DNA of 64,000 bases from NCBI GenBank assembly GCA_030765045.1, contig CM060969.1, positions 50,626,216 to 50,690,215 on the forward strand, written 5' to 3'. Within the stretch, counting starts at the first letter, position 1. Every line of letters starts with the position of its first letter. Positions 26,101-38,100 of this stretch are shown here, piece after piece. The notes beneath the pieces were generated by a model, which saw only the letters and a program-made list of their open reading frames with translations, was not told where the DNA came from and ran no database searches. Both the position numbers and the translations under genes were made by a program. This DNA comes from Tenodera sinensis (Eukaryota; Arthropoda; Insecta; Mantodea; Mantidae).

Positions 26101-29100
26101 CATAAGACTTTCTGCTAGCTTCTTGAGGTAAATACGTCTTCGTGAAGTTGCCTCTGGCTTTGTAAAGGAAAACAATACCTGCGAATTTATACCAGCAATG
26201 TTCAAAAGGGTGAAGAGTATAGCCAATGGCCATCTTCTAATAATCCTTGAAACGGAGTAAGAGGCACACATTTTATCTTCAAAGTCAACTCAACATTTTG
26301 TCATATTGTAGTCTGTGATTATTTCTGGTTTGTTAGTTTCTTCATCAAGTGCTGCTGTGTCATGTATAGTAGACAGAAGTACAACAGCAGGTTTTTACGA
26401 GGAACATATGAAACTAAGGTCTTGTCCTTCTGAAATCCAAACAATGCTTTTCCAATTTCTCTTGTTTTGTTTGGGAGAAATTCTGGAGGAATTTGATGTC
26501 TGTTCTTCTTCATTGTTCCAATACATGTAATATTCTTTTGCAGTAAATATTCAGCAAGTGGATAGCTTGTGTACCAATTGTCAGCAGTTAGATTCCTGTT
26601 GGAGTTTTCAATTGGCACCACAAGTCTCTTCACTATATTCTCAGGAGCATTAGATCCACAGCAACGCCCTTCTGCTTGCATGCCGCAATAAACCTCCAGA
26701 TTACTAAATAAAATATTTTTGCATCGCATAATGCAAACATTTTTATTCCATATTTAGCTGGTTTGCTGGAAATGTACTGTATCCATCCACATCGACCTCT
26801 AAATGGATGAAGCATTTCATCTACTGTGGTGAATTCACCTAGGGTATAAGGTTTTGACAATTAGTAACAAAAGCTTCTAACGGTGTACAAATTGCAGCCA
26901 ACTTATCAGTTTTTCTCCTATCATTCCTCGTTTCCATGTCATCAAACTGCATACAAGGTAGAAGAAACAGAAACCTTTTGTAACTCATTGCAGCTCTAAG
27001 CAATTGTATTCCTGTTCCATTTGCCACCCAAAGTTCCTTTACATTAGCATGATGATCCTTTCTTGTACCAATCAGGAAAAGAATCCCCAACATTGCCATT
27101 ATTTCGTGTCTTGATGTCACTTTATTATCCCTTTCACGCGAGAATTTATGAGTGCCTCGCTGTCTAGTTATATACATATTTGTATAGTTTAGGATTTCTT
27201 CAATAATGTCAAGGTCAATTACATATCTTCAGAAAAGCACCAACTTCATCAGTTATGAAATTCTACAACTACAATTCTACAGCTGGCTTTCCTGGACGTG
27301 CTGGTCAGCAGGAAAGACAACGGCAAACTTGGACACACGGTGTACCGCAAGCCTAATCACACAGACCGTTATCTCAAGAAAACCTCCAACCACCATCCGA
27401 GACACAAACGGGCTATGATTCAAACTCTCCTACACCGCGCTTCCCATATTTGCGAGCCTCATCTGCTACCACAAGAGCTGCACCATCTGGAACTAGCCTT
27501 ACAAGCCAATGGCTATTCTACACAAGAAATAAAGAGAGCCTTCCGACCACCCAGACGGCAGCCGATCTCTGCTAAGCCGACCCCACCTAGGAGCAAAGGC
27601 ACGGTATTCCTTCCTTATGTTCAAAACGTCACCGACAGGATTGAACGCCTCCTGCTACGCCATAATATCAAGACGGTTTTCAAGCCTACAAGAGAGCTCA
27701 ACAGTTTACTATGCTCAGCCAAGGACCCGAGGGACCCCCTCTCCTCGGCTGGCGTATACCGGATCCCCTGCTCGTGTGGTGCAGTATATATTGGTACGAC
27801 GCTACGTAGTATCAACACCAGACTAAACGAACACAAGAGATGCTGCCGTCTTGGACAATTTGAAAAGTCAGCGGTCGCTGAACATGCTATAGAAGCAGAG
27901 GGGGAGCATGTCATCAAGTTTCAGGACACCAGCATTCTATCTAACATCTCACACTACCATGCTCGACTACAGCGCGAAGCCATAAAAATTTATAAACATG
28001 CCAATAATTTCAATAGGAAAGAGGAAGCCCTTAAGCTCAACAAAACTTGGTACCCCGTCATCGATAACATTAAACAACACAGACAGTCAAGCAACACAAA
28101 CCAATCAGAATCTAGTAGCGCCCGAGATGCAGCTAGCCCCCTCCCACCAACCACACTGCCTCAGCGAGCCCCGAGCCAATCAGAGAAGACCCCTCCGTGT
28201 ATAAAATCCGCATCCCAGACAGTCAACGCCTCAGACACAAGTGTACCTTCACCAAGAAGACTTCGACCACGCCACTGATGATGTCCACCGCAGTAGTGGA
28301 CGAAACGTCTGGACCAAGTTACTCCAGCAGACCACGGCAAATCAGCCCGGAAGACTCTTGTAGAATTTCAAACACCGGCCGTGAAAGCCTACGCCTACTC
28401 ATTCATCAGTTATGTCCATCAGATTTCTCTTGGGGCCTGGCAAAATTTTCACAATGTTTTTTCTTTTGGTTTTTGAAAGTTTAGCTCACTCACTTTTACA
28501 CCAACGCGTAACGTGGTCTTTTCCAATAAAGAAGTCCAGCTCATCCATGGGCTCTACGGTATCATCACGAACCGCAGCTTCCAGTTCAGATTCACTGTCA
28601 TGGTCCTCAGGTTCAATGTTTTCGTCACTCAAATCCACGCCACTTTCCTCCAGTTCTGAAAAGTCTGAATATACTTCATCATTGCTCTCTAAGAGTAACT
28701 TGCAAATTTCCTCTTCTGATAAATATTTCTAACTAAAATAAAATAACAAAAGAAACTTGCCAATATAACAAAATCAACATTTGTTATGCAGCTATTGAAA
28801 ATAAAAAAACAGTGAATAAGTTCATTTCACTATTATTATACTCACCTCTGCATATTGACTGCCAGAAACAAAGTTTGCAACTGTTACAAGAGCAGGCGCG
28901 CATTGTACTTATTACAACATTTAACATCTCATTGCTTACAATGCAGAAAACAAACTGACAAAGCTGAACAAGGAAACTGAAACCATAGTAACATTGTCGA
29001 GTAAAAAACAATAGAGGAATACATTGTAGCGGTGGCACATTAGCTCAAGATTAAGGCATTGATAAAGCATAAAAACAGCTGCTGTTGTGCTTTTTACAAC

Positions 29101-32100
29101 AGCGCACCCGCCAGTGGGTTAACTTCATGGATGTCTGAAGAGATGAATAAAACCATTTCTTATAGTATGTAACATAACATTGCTAAAGCATTTTATGATT
29201 GCTAGAGATTTTTAATGTGCTAAAAAAAGTCATAAGAAAAAATATGTAAATTTAAGAATGTAAGCTGCCAATGTTTTGTTTACATATTCATTTCAGAGGA
29301 TCTTATTGCCTTTTATTTATTTCACAAAATTAGCTAATGAGCTCACAGTGAGAATTAATGGAATGATGTAGAGGTAATCATGGAGATAGTTGACCATCAA
29401 CACTAAGACTAGTTTAGTGAATTAACCATCTTTTAGTGATACTGGTATATTACATAAAAAAGGGAGCTGGCATTCATTATATCTGTGTTCCCAACAAGAT
29501 ATTTTCTTAGCCGTAATTCTGTATAATAAAGACACTGATTCTTGAATCTTTACTTTTTCTTTCTAGATTGGTTGAAAAATCATGAAATGTGGTTAGATAA
29601 CCCCATGATTAACATAGATTCTGAAAATATTGACCAGATTGTCGCAGACAGCTTCAAAACAATGCAAAAACTGACTAGAGTCTTTGCAGATATACCTGGT
29701 GAGTTTCAGAAAATTATAACCATCATCATCTCTTTTCTTACCTTCTTGTCCTATAGCATTAATTACAAATTATTATTTTTAATACACAGCTTGTGAAAAG
29801 GTAGCAACAGAGATAAAGGATGAGATAGATGCCTTCCGTCCATACATTGCTTTACTCTTGGCTTTGAAGAACCCAGGAATGAAGGAACGCCATTGGAAAG
29901 AAATATCAACAATTTCAGGTATTATTAAAAAACTTAACAAGTGAGGATTGGAACAACAAGAAAATAAGGCATGATTAGAATAATACAAATTATTTAAAGA
30001 ATGATAGGATCTTTTAAGGTTTAATTTTTTAATAATCTCTGTCAATTAATTTGTGCCTTAGCTCTTGGTCCTTTCCATACAGGAAATATAATCTTAGGGG
30101 TCTCTCCTTTGACATAATATAGATTGATACTGTTTATGGTACCCTGGAAGGGTAAGAAAAGCTTGAAATTTGTATATTTTGCTTTTTTGTTTTAATGTAA
30201 ACTATGGTGTTTTAGCTTTAGAATGATATATAATTTATGTGGTTTACTTGAATTTAAACCTATTAATACAGGTTTGAAATTAATGCTAAGTGGGTGTGGC
30301 ACGTCTAGTGTAGGTATGTAGCATCCATTGGTAAGGAATGATGAATGATGAATCTACCCCCACCTGTTATTAAATTTAGTACTCATAACCAATATAGGAT
30401 GTAATGTTGAAGATGTTGTTAGGAACATAACCTTGTTCTGGATAGGTATTCAATTCAAATCACTGCACAACTCTTTATACAGAGGGTCACTTCCAGTCTC
30501 TGATAATGAATTACAAATGTGATTGTTGAATTTCTGCATGTGTAGCGAGGTCAAGCATTTGTGAGACAAACAAATCAGTTAATGTACTGCCTCCATAGCA
30601 GTAGGACATGTGTGGCTGTCAGTACACGTAAGTAAATTGAACCATATTGGGAAGGCTACATTATTGCTTTTCTCAATGGACAGTATAGTTATTCTGCTAT
30701 TATTGAAGGATGCAACTAATGAAATTTTTTGTGTCAAAGTATGGGATTAGTCCAGTGATTAAAAAGGGAAAGGGTAGCATGGTATTAATTCCAAAAGGAA
30801 GGAATAAAGTAAACCCATGACCTGCTACTACACCTTTTCCAGAGGTGATAAGGAAGGTCAAGGCGAAGGCCCTTAATTCTGACAGTAATCCAGCCACACA
30901 ATGGACCATTGCAAACAAATTGGGAATATCCCTCAAAACTATTAACACCATCATAAACAAAGATTTAAATATGGAGAAATGTCACAAAGGTCAAGTTCAT
31001 AAGTTGTTGCCACGTCACATCTCAGAACATCACACCAACAGAAGAAGCTTTCTGAGAAAAACCTGGTAGGAGTAAAATAGAAATTTGTGGTCACATTAGA
31101 TGGGACATATGTGTATCTTACTGACCTCTGTAACTGAAATGAAAGGCATATCTAAAATTCTATGTATATTCCTAAGTGAATTTGGCATAAGTTAGTTTTA
31201 CTAAAGAGAAAAGCCGTAGCTCAGACTGCATATTTTGTGCATAGTATTTTCTGTTCATATTCTTTGTGAATATGGGCATAACTTCAGTAATGCTCTCTTT
31301 GACAAGGCTTTTCAGCTGATTTATAACCATACACCTGTACAAATAAAATACTTCCCTCCATTCTTTCCAACAGCAATGGTAACAATAGTACTTTGAAGTT
31401 GCTAGAACTGAATCTACTACACATTCTTTGCAACAATTTTGATGTTAGAACGTATTTTAAACCAAAATGATCAGGAGGGGTTATTATGTAGTATTTTTAT
31501 CAGTTTAAGTGCTATTAACCCTTAACCGGCGTGGCCAGAAATTTTTACATTCAATGCGTTGCGGAGTCCCTGGGACTCCGAAATAAAAGTTGTTGTTATT
31601 CCAATGTTACATATACATTTATTTATTTTTGGATGTATAATTAACTAAAAGCATGTAAATAAATAAACTTTTATTTATAATAGAATGAAATACAAACCAA
31701 ACACAAAAAGAATATGAAACCAATTTTTTGGAACAAAAATTAACTGTGTTTCTTTGATTTTTATATTGATAAACAAAAACTGATAAATGAGCTCTTTTCT
31801 TACCGAAAATATGTTTGGTACTGTCTAAAATACAAAAAATAAAAACACATGAACTTCTAAAATACAATAATAAAAAACTGACAATGCTTCAAGAAAAAAC
31901 AACACAATGTTTAGGACTCTACATTTTCAGTACATTCAACACAGGTTTTTTTAGAACACTGCATACAAATTGGTCTTCTGCATTGAACACATAAATAAGC
32001 AGTCTTTCTCTTCAATTTTGGGTTACATGTAGAACAATATTTCCTCTGATTTCTAGGAAGTTCGTCTTGTGCATCAGCTGGTGCTGCAGGCGCTATCTTC

Positions 32101-35100
32101 AAAATTCTGAAGATGCCGCTTTTTAGCTCTCTTGATAAGTTTGTTTTCTGAGCTCTTTCCTGAAGAAGCGGTTCATACAGTTGTTTGGCCAATAATATCA
32201 AAAAATTTATTCTTTGTAGCTTTTCTGAGTTGACACATGACTGATGGATGATGTATGCATTTATTGAAGACATATCCACGAGTCTGTAAATCAGAGCCAT
32301 AGCCCAGCGTAGTGTTCTTCTACTGGATGAATATTTACTGGTTTTTTCATCTACAGCATCTACTCCAAATTTTGTGTTATTATAAAATGCATTAATCTCA
32401 GGCAGACCATCAACATCATCTTTGGAGTGATGCATCGATGAAATCAGTATAAATATAAATCAGTATATAAATCAGTATATGTTTTTCTTTGGCACTCTGG
32501 AAATCAATGTTTTATTACTTGTAAAGCCGTACAGTGTGGAACTCACTGGTCTTGATTTGGAATCTATCTTGGCTTGAAAACTCTGAGTCACATTCCTCAA
32601 TCCATCTTTGAACAGTTTCATCAAAGGCAGGATCCGTAAGTCTAATTCTTTTAGGATTCGCGGACATAGTCGCGGTGTCGGAAGTGTTACACTAAGCACA
32701 TCGCGGAGTCCAACAGACTCTCAGGTTCACTCTTTGCATACTGGCATTGTTGACAGTCAGTTGGCGACTGAGCGCATAACAGTTCTCCCTACCGTGGGAA
32801 GGTACTGAATAGCACGTGCCATTTGGTGGAAAAACACTGACGTTATTAAATCATTTATTTTTGCCAGAGTCCCAGGGACTCCGCAACGCCAGTTAAGGGT
32901 TAAAGTGATTCTCAGTTACATTTAATTCATCTATGTTGAAATATTTATACATCTTAAGCTTGGAGACAGCAACCTTGTAGGGTAAATAAAATAATTATAT
33001 TATTTTTATTCTTATGTTTAGTGTGTATTGTGTGAGTATAATTAATACTTAATTTGAACTATTCAGATATTTTGTATGTTGAAATTTCAAGGTGGAGAAC
33101 AAATCTCAAGCAGGAAACATGTTAATGATGGCCTTAAGCTAAGAGAACAATTTTGTAAAAGTTCTGCAAGATAAACTAAACATATGAATGACAGTGCTAA
33201 TCCAGAATACAGACATGGTTCTTTAAAGGATGACAGTATTAGTGTATCTTCTTCATATGAGACCAACAACACTGATATACTGCAATTAACAAATGAAGAA
33301 ACAACTGCTTCTGAATCACAGTGTATGGAGGATTCTCAGTTACTGACAAAAAAGTGTATGACCTTAAAAAGAAAGAAATATGTTATGAGCAGATGAAAGG
33401 AAAAAATCAAAATATGGTGCCTATGTTAGTAATTATGATGTAAAATCTGCCTGTGATAAAGAAGTATGTATAGGAAAGTGTTCTACAAACGTATCAGAAG
33501 AAATGTCTAAATTCCTACATACTGAATTCTGGAAATTGAAAAGTAGAAAGGAAAGAAAATCCTTCATTCTTCATTACATCTGCACAGTCCATCCAAAGCA
33601 AAGGACTGTTAATTTTGGAGAACATGATGGGTTCAAAAGAAACAATTCCCTTACATACTCACTCAAACATGAAAATGGAACTTCTCATATGGTGCATAAA
33701 ACATTCTTTCTGACAACTCTTGGTTTCAAGAAGAATGATGATAAAGTGCTTATGGTGCACTAAGGAATGTGAACAATTCTCTATCTCCCCTAGAAGACAA
33801 ACGATGCAAGAAAGTGCCACATAATAAAATTAAGGATGAAGTTATTTGTCAACACAAGTTCTTTCAACCCAACCATATCATATTACCACAAGGAACATGC
33901 ACTTAACAACCTTTACCTTCCCAGTGGCTTAACACTAACCCCCATGCACCAAGACCTTGTCACTCAAAATATTAATTATAAATGCTCATATGATGAGTAC
34001 AGATTAGTAGCAAAGGAAATACATATATTGTTTGATAATCTGGATTCACAAGGAATGTGAAAATTGAAGAATTCATTCAGTATAACACTGACCATTAAAA
34101 GCACAAACTTGATGTTAATTGTGATACTTGCAAAATGTGAGATACACACATAAATAAAGCATCTCAGTACGAGCAAAATACAGAGATAATGCTAGAAAAA
34201 ATGAAGGAACTGACAAAGTAGTTTACTTTGCAGATTTTCAAAAAGTGATGTTACTGAGGTTGGAAGTGTTTAAGGCTCCTGTATTTGCTCATCAAATAAC
34301 AGTGTAAACTGACATTTTTGTTTCTGTTGGAAAAAATAAAGAACATTGCAAACCCTTTTCAGCTCTTTGGCATGAACCTCTTTTTAGAAGGAACAAAAAA
34401 GATATAATAAGTAGATACTTTCTATCACTTTCTGAAAACCAAGAGAGATTGCTCAAAAATAACTCTCTGGTTAGACAACTGCTTAGCCCTGGTGCTGTTT
34501 TTATAAAAGATTATTACATATAGCAGCAGGAATAATGTTCTTACTGAAAGATAAATTACTTTGTTAGCAGACGCGACTCTTATCTACAGGGTTGTGGTAA
34601 CAGAATGGAATGCATAAATCAATGTTCCTTTATCACAACACATTTATTCACCGACACTTCGTTATTTTACACTCTCAGCACCATATTAATTAATCAACAA
34701 CTTTCACAAATAAATTATTTGGTAGAATCTACACTGGATAAAAGTTTGGTGAAAGTTTCATGTTCACACACTACCAAAAAACACTTCCTTTCATCTTGAG
34801 CACACAGACGCTAATGAATCTAGTTCCTGGCATCTCTCTGACGCAGCACCGCCATTTTTTGTATTCATCTGCGCAATAGTTTTTATTGGTTGAACACAAA
34901 GTGACAAGAAAACATTGGCTATCTTGAATATTAAAAATAAGTCCCTGATACACCCAAACAAGAACTAGAAATTTATACACTTTTAAAAAAACATTTATAT
35001 GAACGATTTTCTATTGATCAATATTCTGTCTCATATGCCCCTTGTTTTGTTTTTCAAGTTGTCACCTATATTTACAATCTTGAAACACAATACAATACTT

Positions 35101-38100
35101 CTCCCTATTCCTCTGATTCAATCACTTTGTACAATATTTTTTTTTTTTTTTCTTTACAGTCTTCTTCACTGTTTGTCTTTGTCTTTTGTTTTGGCATGAT
35201 ATAGCATGTCTTTATAAATTTCACATATTTGATTACTACACAATACATTCAGTTATTATACAATACATATTCAGTTATTGTACAACACATTTAGTTATTA
35301 CACAACATATCCAATTATTATACAATATATATTCAGTCATTGTACAATATATCCAGCTATCATACCACATATGTTCTGTTATTATACAATACATATTCAG
35401 TTATTACACGATACATATTCAGTTTTTGTACAACACATTTAGTTATTACTCAACATACCCAGTTATTACACAATATATCCAGTTATTATACAATATATAT
35501 TCAGTCATTGTACAATATATCCAGCTATCATACCACATATGTTCTGTTATTATACAATACATATTCAGTTATTACACAATACATATTCAGTTATTGTACA
35601 ACACATATTCAGTTCTTATACAACACATACTCAGTTATTGTACATTTGACATTGACACAAATATAATTTAAGTGTATCATGGTTTATTATGTGGTTTTTG
35701 ACTTGTATTCATTGCTATGAGGAGAGAAAAACAGGATACAAATTTTGAGCTAATGATTATGATCATGTTTATGGCAATATTTTATTCAGTTCTTTGCCTT
35801 CTTTGTCTTATAAGCTTATGTATAGGCAGGTTGTTGAGTCGGTTCTTAAACGCTGATGTTACTAATGGTACTATTTTTCTTAATTGGGTTATTATTTGTT
35901 GTTGTTTGGTTCAACATTTCTTCGAGCTTAGCATTGGCTATATCCATCTTAATTCATGGGCATTGTTTTTCTGATTATGGTTTTCCTCACTTCACTAATT
36001 GTCACTTCTTTGTCTCTTATTTCTATAAGAGAAAACTTCTATACTTATAATTATTCTGTAATTGTATTATTTTTCTTCTCAATTTACCCTCGACATCTTT
36101 GTGTCGAAATATTATATCTTTGTCATCATAATTGATTCCTTTTTATTTTTGTTCCTGACATCCTTATGTCAAAAACATATTATCTTCCGTTGCTATAATT
36201 CATTTATTTAATGACAGTCAGTGTCCTCATCTGTCTTTGTTGACAATGCTCTTTGTGGTCGATATAGCCAATGACTGTGTTGGTTTTCTTCCTTGTTGTA
36301 TTTTCTAATCTGAACATAATTTTCTATAAGTAGCCCATTAAAAATTTTTATCTTCCTTCATCTCTACTACTCCTGCCTTACACATTTGTTGGCAAAGACT
36401 ATTTGGTCCTTTCTTTGTATGGCTTTAATTTATTTTTATGGTATCTTCCTACCAACTTGCCATTTGTATTCTGTAGCTCATACGTGTGGTCACCCAGCTG
36501 TTTTGTTATGACCAGTGGTTCCATCTTTCTCTTTGTGTAGCCATCATGGTGTCGATGTCAATTGTAAGTTGCTGAGATTTTGTTGTTTGTCATCCAGCCA
36601 GTTGGGACGAACTTAGTTGTTGTAATTTCCCTGAGTGTTGGTGGTGGTTGTCGTTTCTGCATTCTGTGCAGCATCTGCCCTATTTGGCACACTTTCATCT
36701 ACTTCCTGCTGTCTTGTGTTGTCAGTGTACCATTGGTCTCTGCCCCCTTGGCGTGAACCTCTGTCATATGACGGTCTGTGGTTGTTCAAGTGTTCCCTAC
36801 TGAATCGCATGTGATTCACTTGATGGGTATGGTCTCCTGGTCTTCCACGATCATATGTATATGTTCTGTATCTCGATTCACCATTCGGTATTGTGTCGTG
36901 GTACCGCTGTGTTCTCCATCCTCTTGCCATGATTATGTGGTTGTGGGAAATGGTGTGCCCCTCTCCCCCTTTCATGGGTGCTCCTAGTATTTCTATGTTC
37001 TCCCTCACTCTGGTTGTTCGTAGCCGTGTTCCGGTTTAGGATGGGTGAGTTTGGGTGACCGTTCCTATGTCTATGCTCAATAGCCCGACTATTTTGTGTT
37101 TCGAAGGCTGTCAGCAATTCTATCATATCTGCAAAATCTACTGGCCTCGCAACAATTAATCCTGTTCTCACTGTGTCTGGGAAATGTCTTGTTATGCTGG
37201 TAATTAGTTCTGCTTCCGACAAGTTGGGGTCTAATAGCTTTCCTTTGTTGGCTACTTTCATAAAATAATCGACTAGCGATAACCCTTTGGTTGGATCATA
37301 TCTACCTGTCGCTAGCTCTACCCTAGTTTGGTTTTGCTTAGCTGGGCCCCAATATCTTGATAGGAATAAATTTCTGAATGAGCTATACGACTCATGACCA
37401 GCTAGTGTTAACCTGAGCCATTCTAATGCCTTGTTTTTTAAGCTTTTCTTAACTATCATCATCCTAAGCTCGTTTGGTATCCTTTTCACTTTAAAATATT
37501 CTTCCATCTCTTTAACAAAGAGTTTTGGATCGTCTCCCTTCTCCTCGTCAAATGTAGGTGGTGTGATTTCATGTAATATGCTGTTGGTGTAACATGTGTT
37601 GTGTGTCGTGTCATTGTTTGGTTGTGAACCTCTTTCTCTGTATGGTGAGTCAACATTTTGTACATTATTCAAGTAACTCTCATCTTGTACATTACTTACA
37701 TCTAAATCATCTTGTCTTTGTAATGCATTCACAACATCATTTACATTAGCCAAACTTTCTTTCCTTTTTTTCATTTCTTCACAAATTGATTTTAAATCAT
37801 TCTTTATTTCTAAGTGGCTTTGTTTCATATCATTTATAGCATCCTGTTGTGAATGCATCACATCATTCATTGTCTTAATTTTAGGAATTACAATTTGTTC
37901 TACAGTTTCATTAATAATGTCTTTCCTTACTACCTCAATCTCTTTCCTTAATTCCTCAGTTATTTCTGCTTTTACATTTGTAATCTTACAGTCTACACTT
38001 GCATTACATTCTGTTATTTCCTCTCTACACCTAACAATTTCTCCTTCTAACACAGTCTTATTCTCTCTCATCTCTGATTCTATCTTTCCCATCCTATCTC

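Larger units (their letters stand above)
27258..28401 (+). mobile_element. 5'-truncated Penelope-like element in piggyBac 1
   Basis: An exact 13-bp duplication TTCATCAGTTATG flanks it (27245-27257 and 28402-28414). The left end starts inside the RT gene. The right end is complete: endonuclease, hammerhead-like motif, then a tail containing CGGCCGTGAAAGCCTACG. It is G+C-richer than its surroundings, which suggests a recent arrival or a different source family. Confidence 0.85.
25774..28735 (-). pseudogene. piggyBac transposase 1, broken
   Basis: A DDD transposase that cuts at TTAA. Order on the minus strand: acidic N-terminus at 28735-28480 (YLSEEEICKLLLESNDE ... MDELDFFIGKDHVTRWCKS), one in-frame stop, NIVKILPGPK, then the PLE insertion. 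The frame resumes at 27257 (MYITRQRGTHKFSRERDNK near 27177). TTVDEMLHPFRGRCGW near 26820 holds the first Asp, LTADNWYTSYPLAEYLL near 26590 the second, VDFEDKMCASYS near 26290 the third. A Cys-rich C-terminus CILCGHQ...CDRCGNFACKSH lies near 25950, like a zinc-binding tail. Frameshifts occur near 27215, 26850 and 26730 and a stop precedes VDFED, so it is inactive. Confidence 0.8.
25628..29122 (-). mobile_element. piggyBac-type transposon 1, carrying a PLE
   Basis: TTAA target sites lie at both ends (25628-25631 and 29119-29122). Inside them are imperfect terminal repeats: CCTTCCGGCAGGCGCGCC on the left and CCCACTGGCGGGTGCGCT read inward from the right. Subterminal GAGCAGGCGCGCATTGTA occurs at 25663 and again near 28890. 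Without the PLE (27258-28401) it is about 2.3 kb, a normal size. The transposase is on the minus strand. Confidence 0.8.
31515..32903 (-). mobile_element. piggyBac-type transposon 2, internally deleted
   Basis: TTAA lies at 31515-31518 and 32900-32903. The terminal repeats inside start CCCTTAACCGGCGTGGC on the left and CCCTTAACTGGCGTTGC on the right. Both ends also carry a subterminal palindrome, GGAGTCCCTGGGACTCC at about 31564-31580 and a near copy at about 32867-32883. At 1389 bp it is smaller than a full element because the middle of the transposase is gone. Confidence 0.85.

Noticed and set aside
35210..35655. CRISPR-like regular repeats
   Set aside because: Units abut with no unique spacers, vary in length and sit inside a eukaryotic LTR element.
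35186..35671. Open frame of 161 codons (YTIHIQLLYNTYSV-like repeats) and a second frame of 108 codons
   Set aside because: Both lie entirely in the minisatellite of an LTR element. The frame is open only because the repeat unit lacks stops.
35717..36050. Hydrophobic plus-strand frames that could suggest a membrane (env-like) protein
   Set aside because: They run anti-sense to the LTR element, lack conserved motifs and are explained by T-rich sequence.
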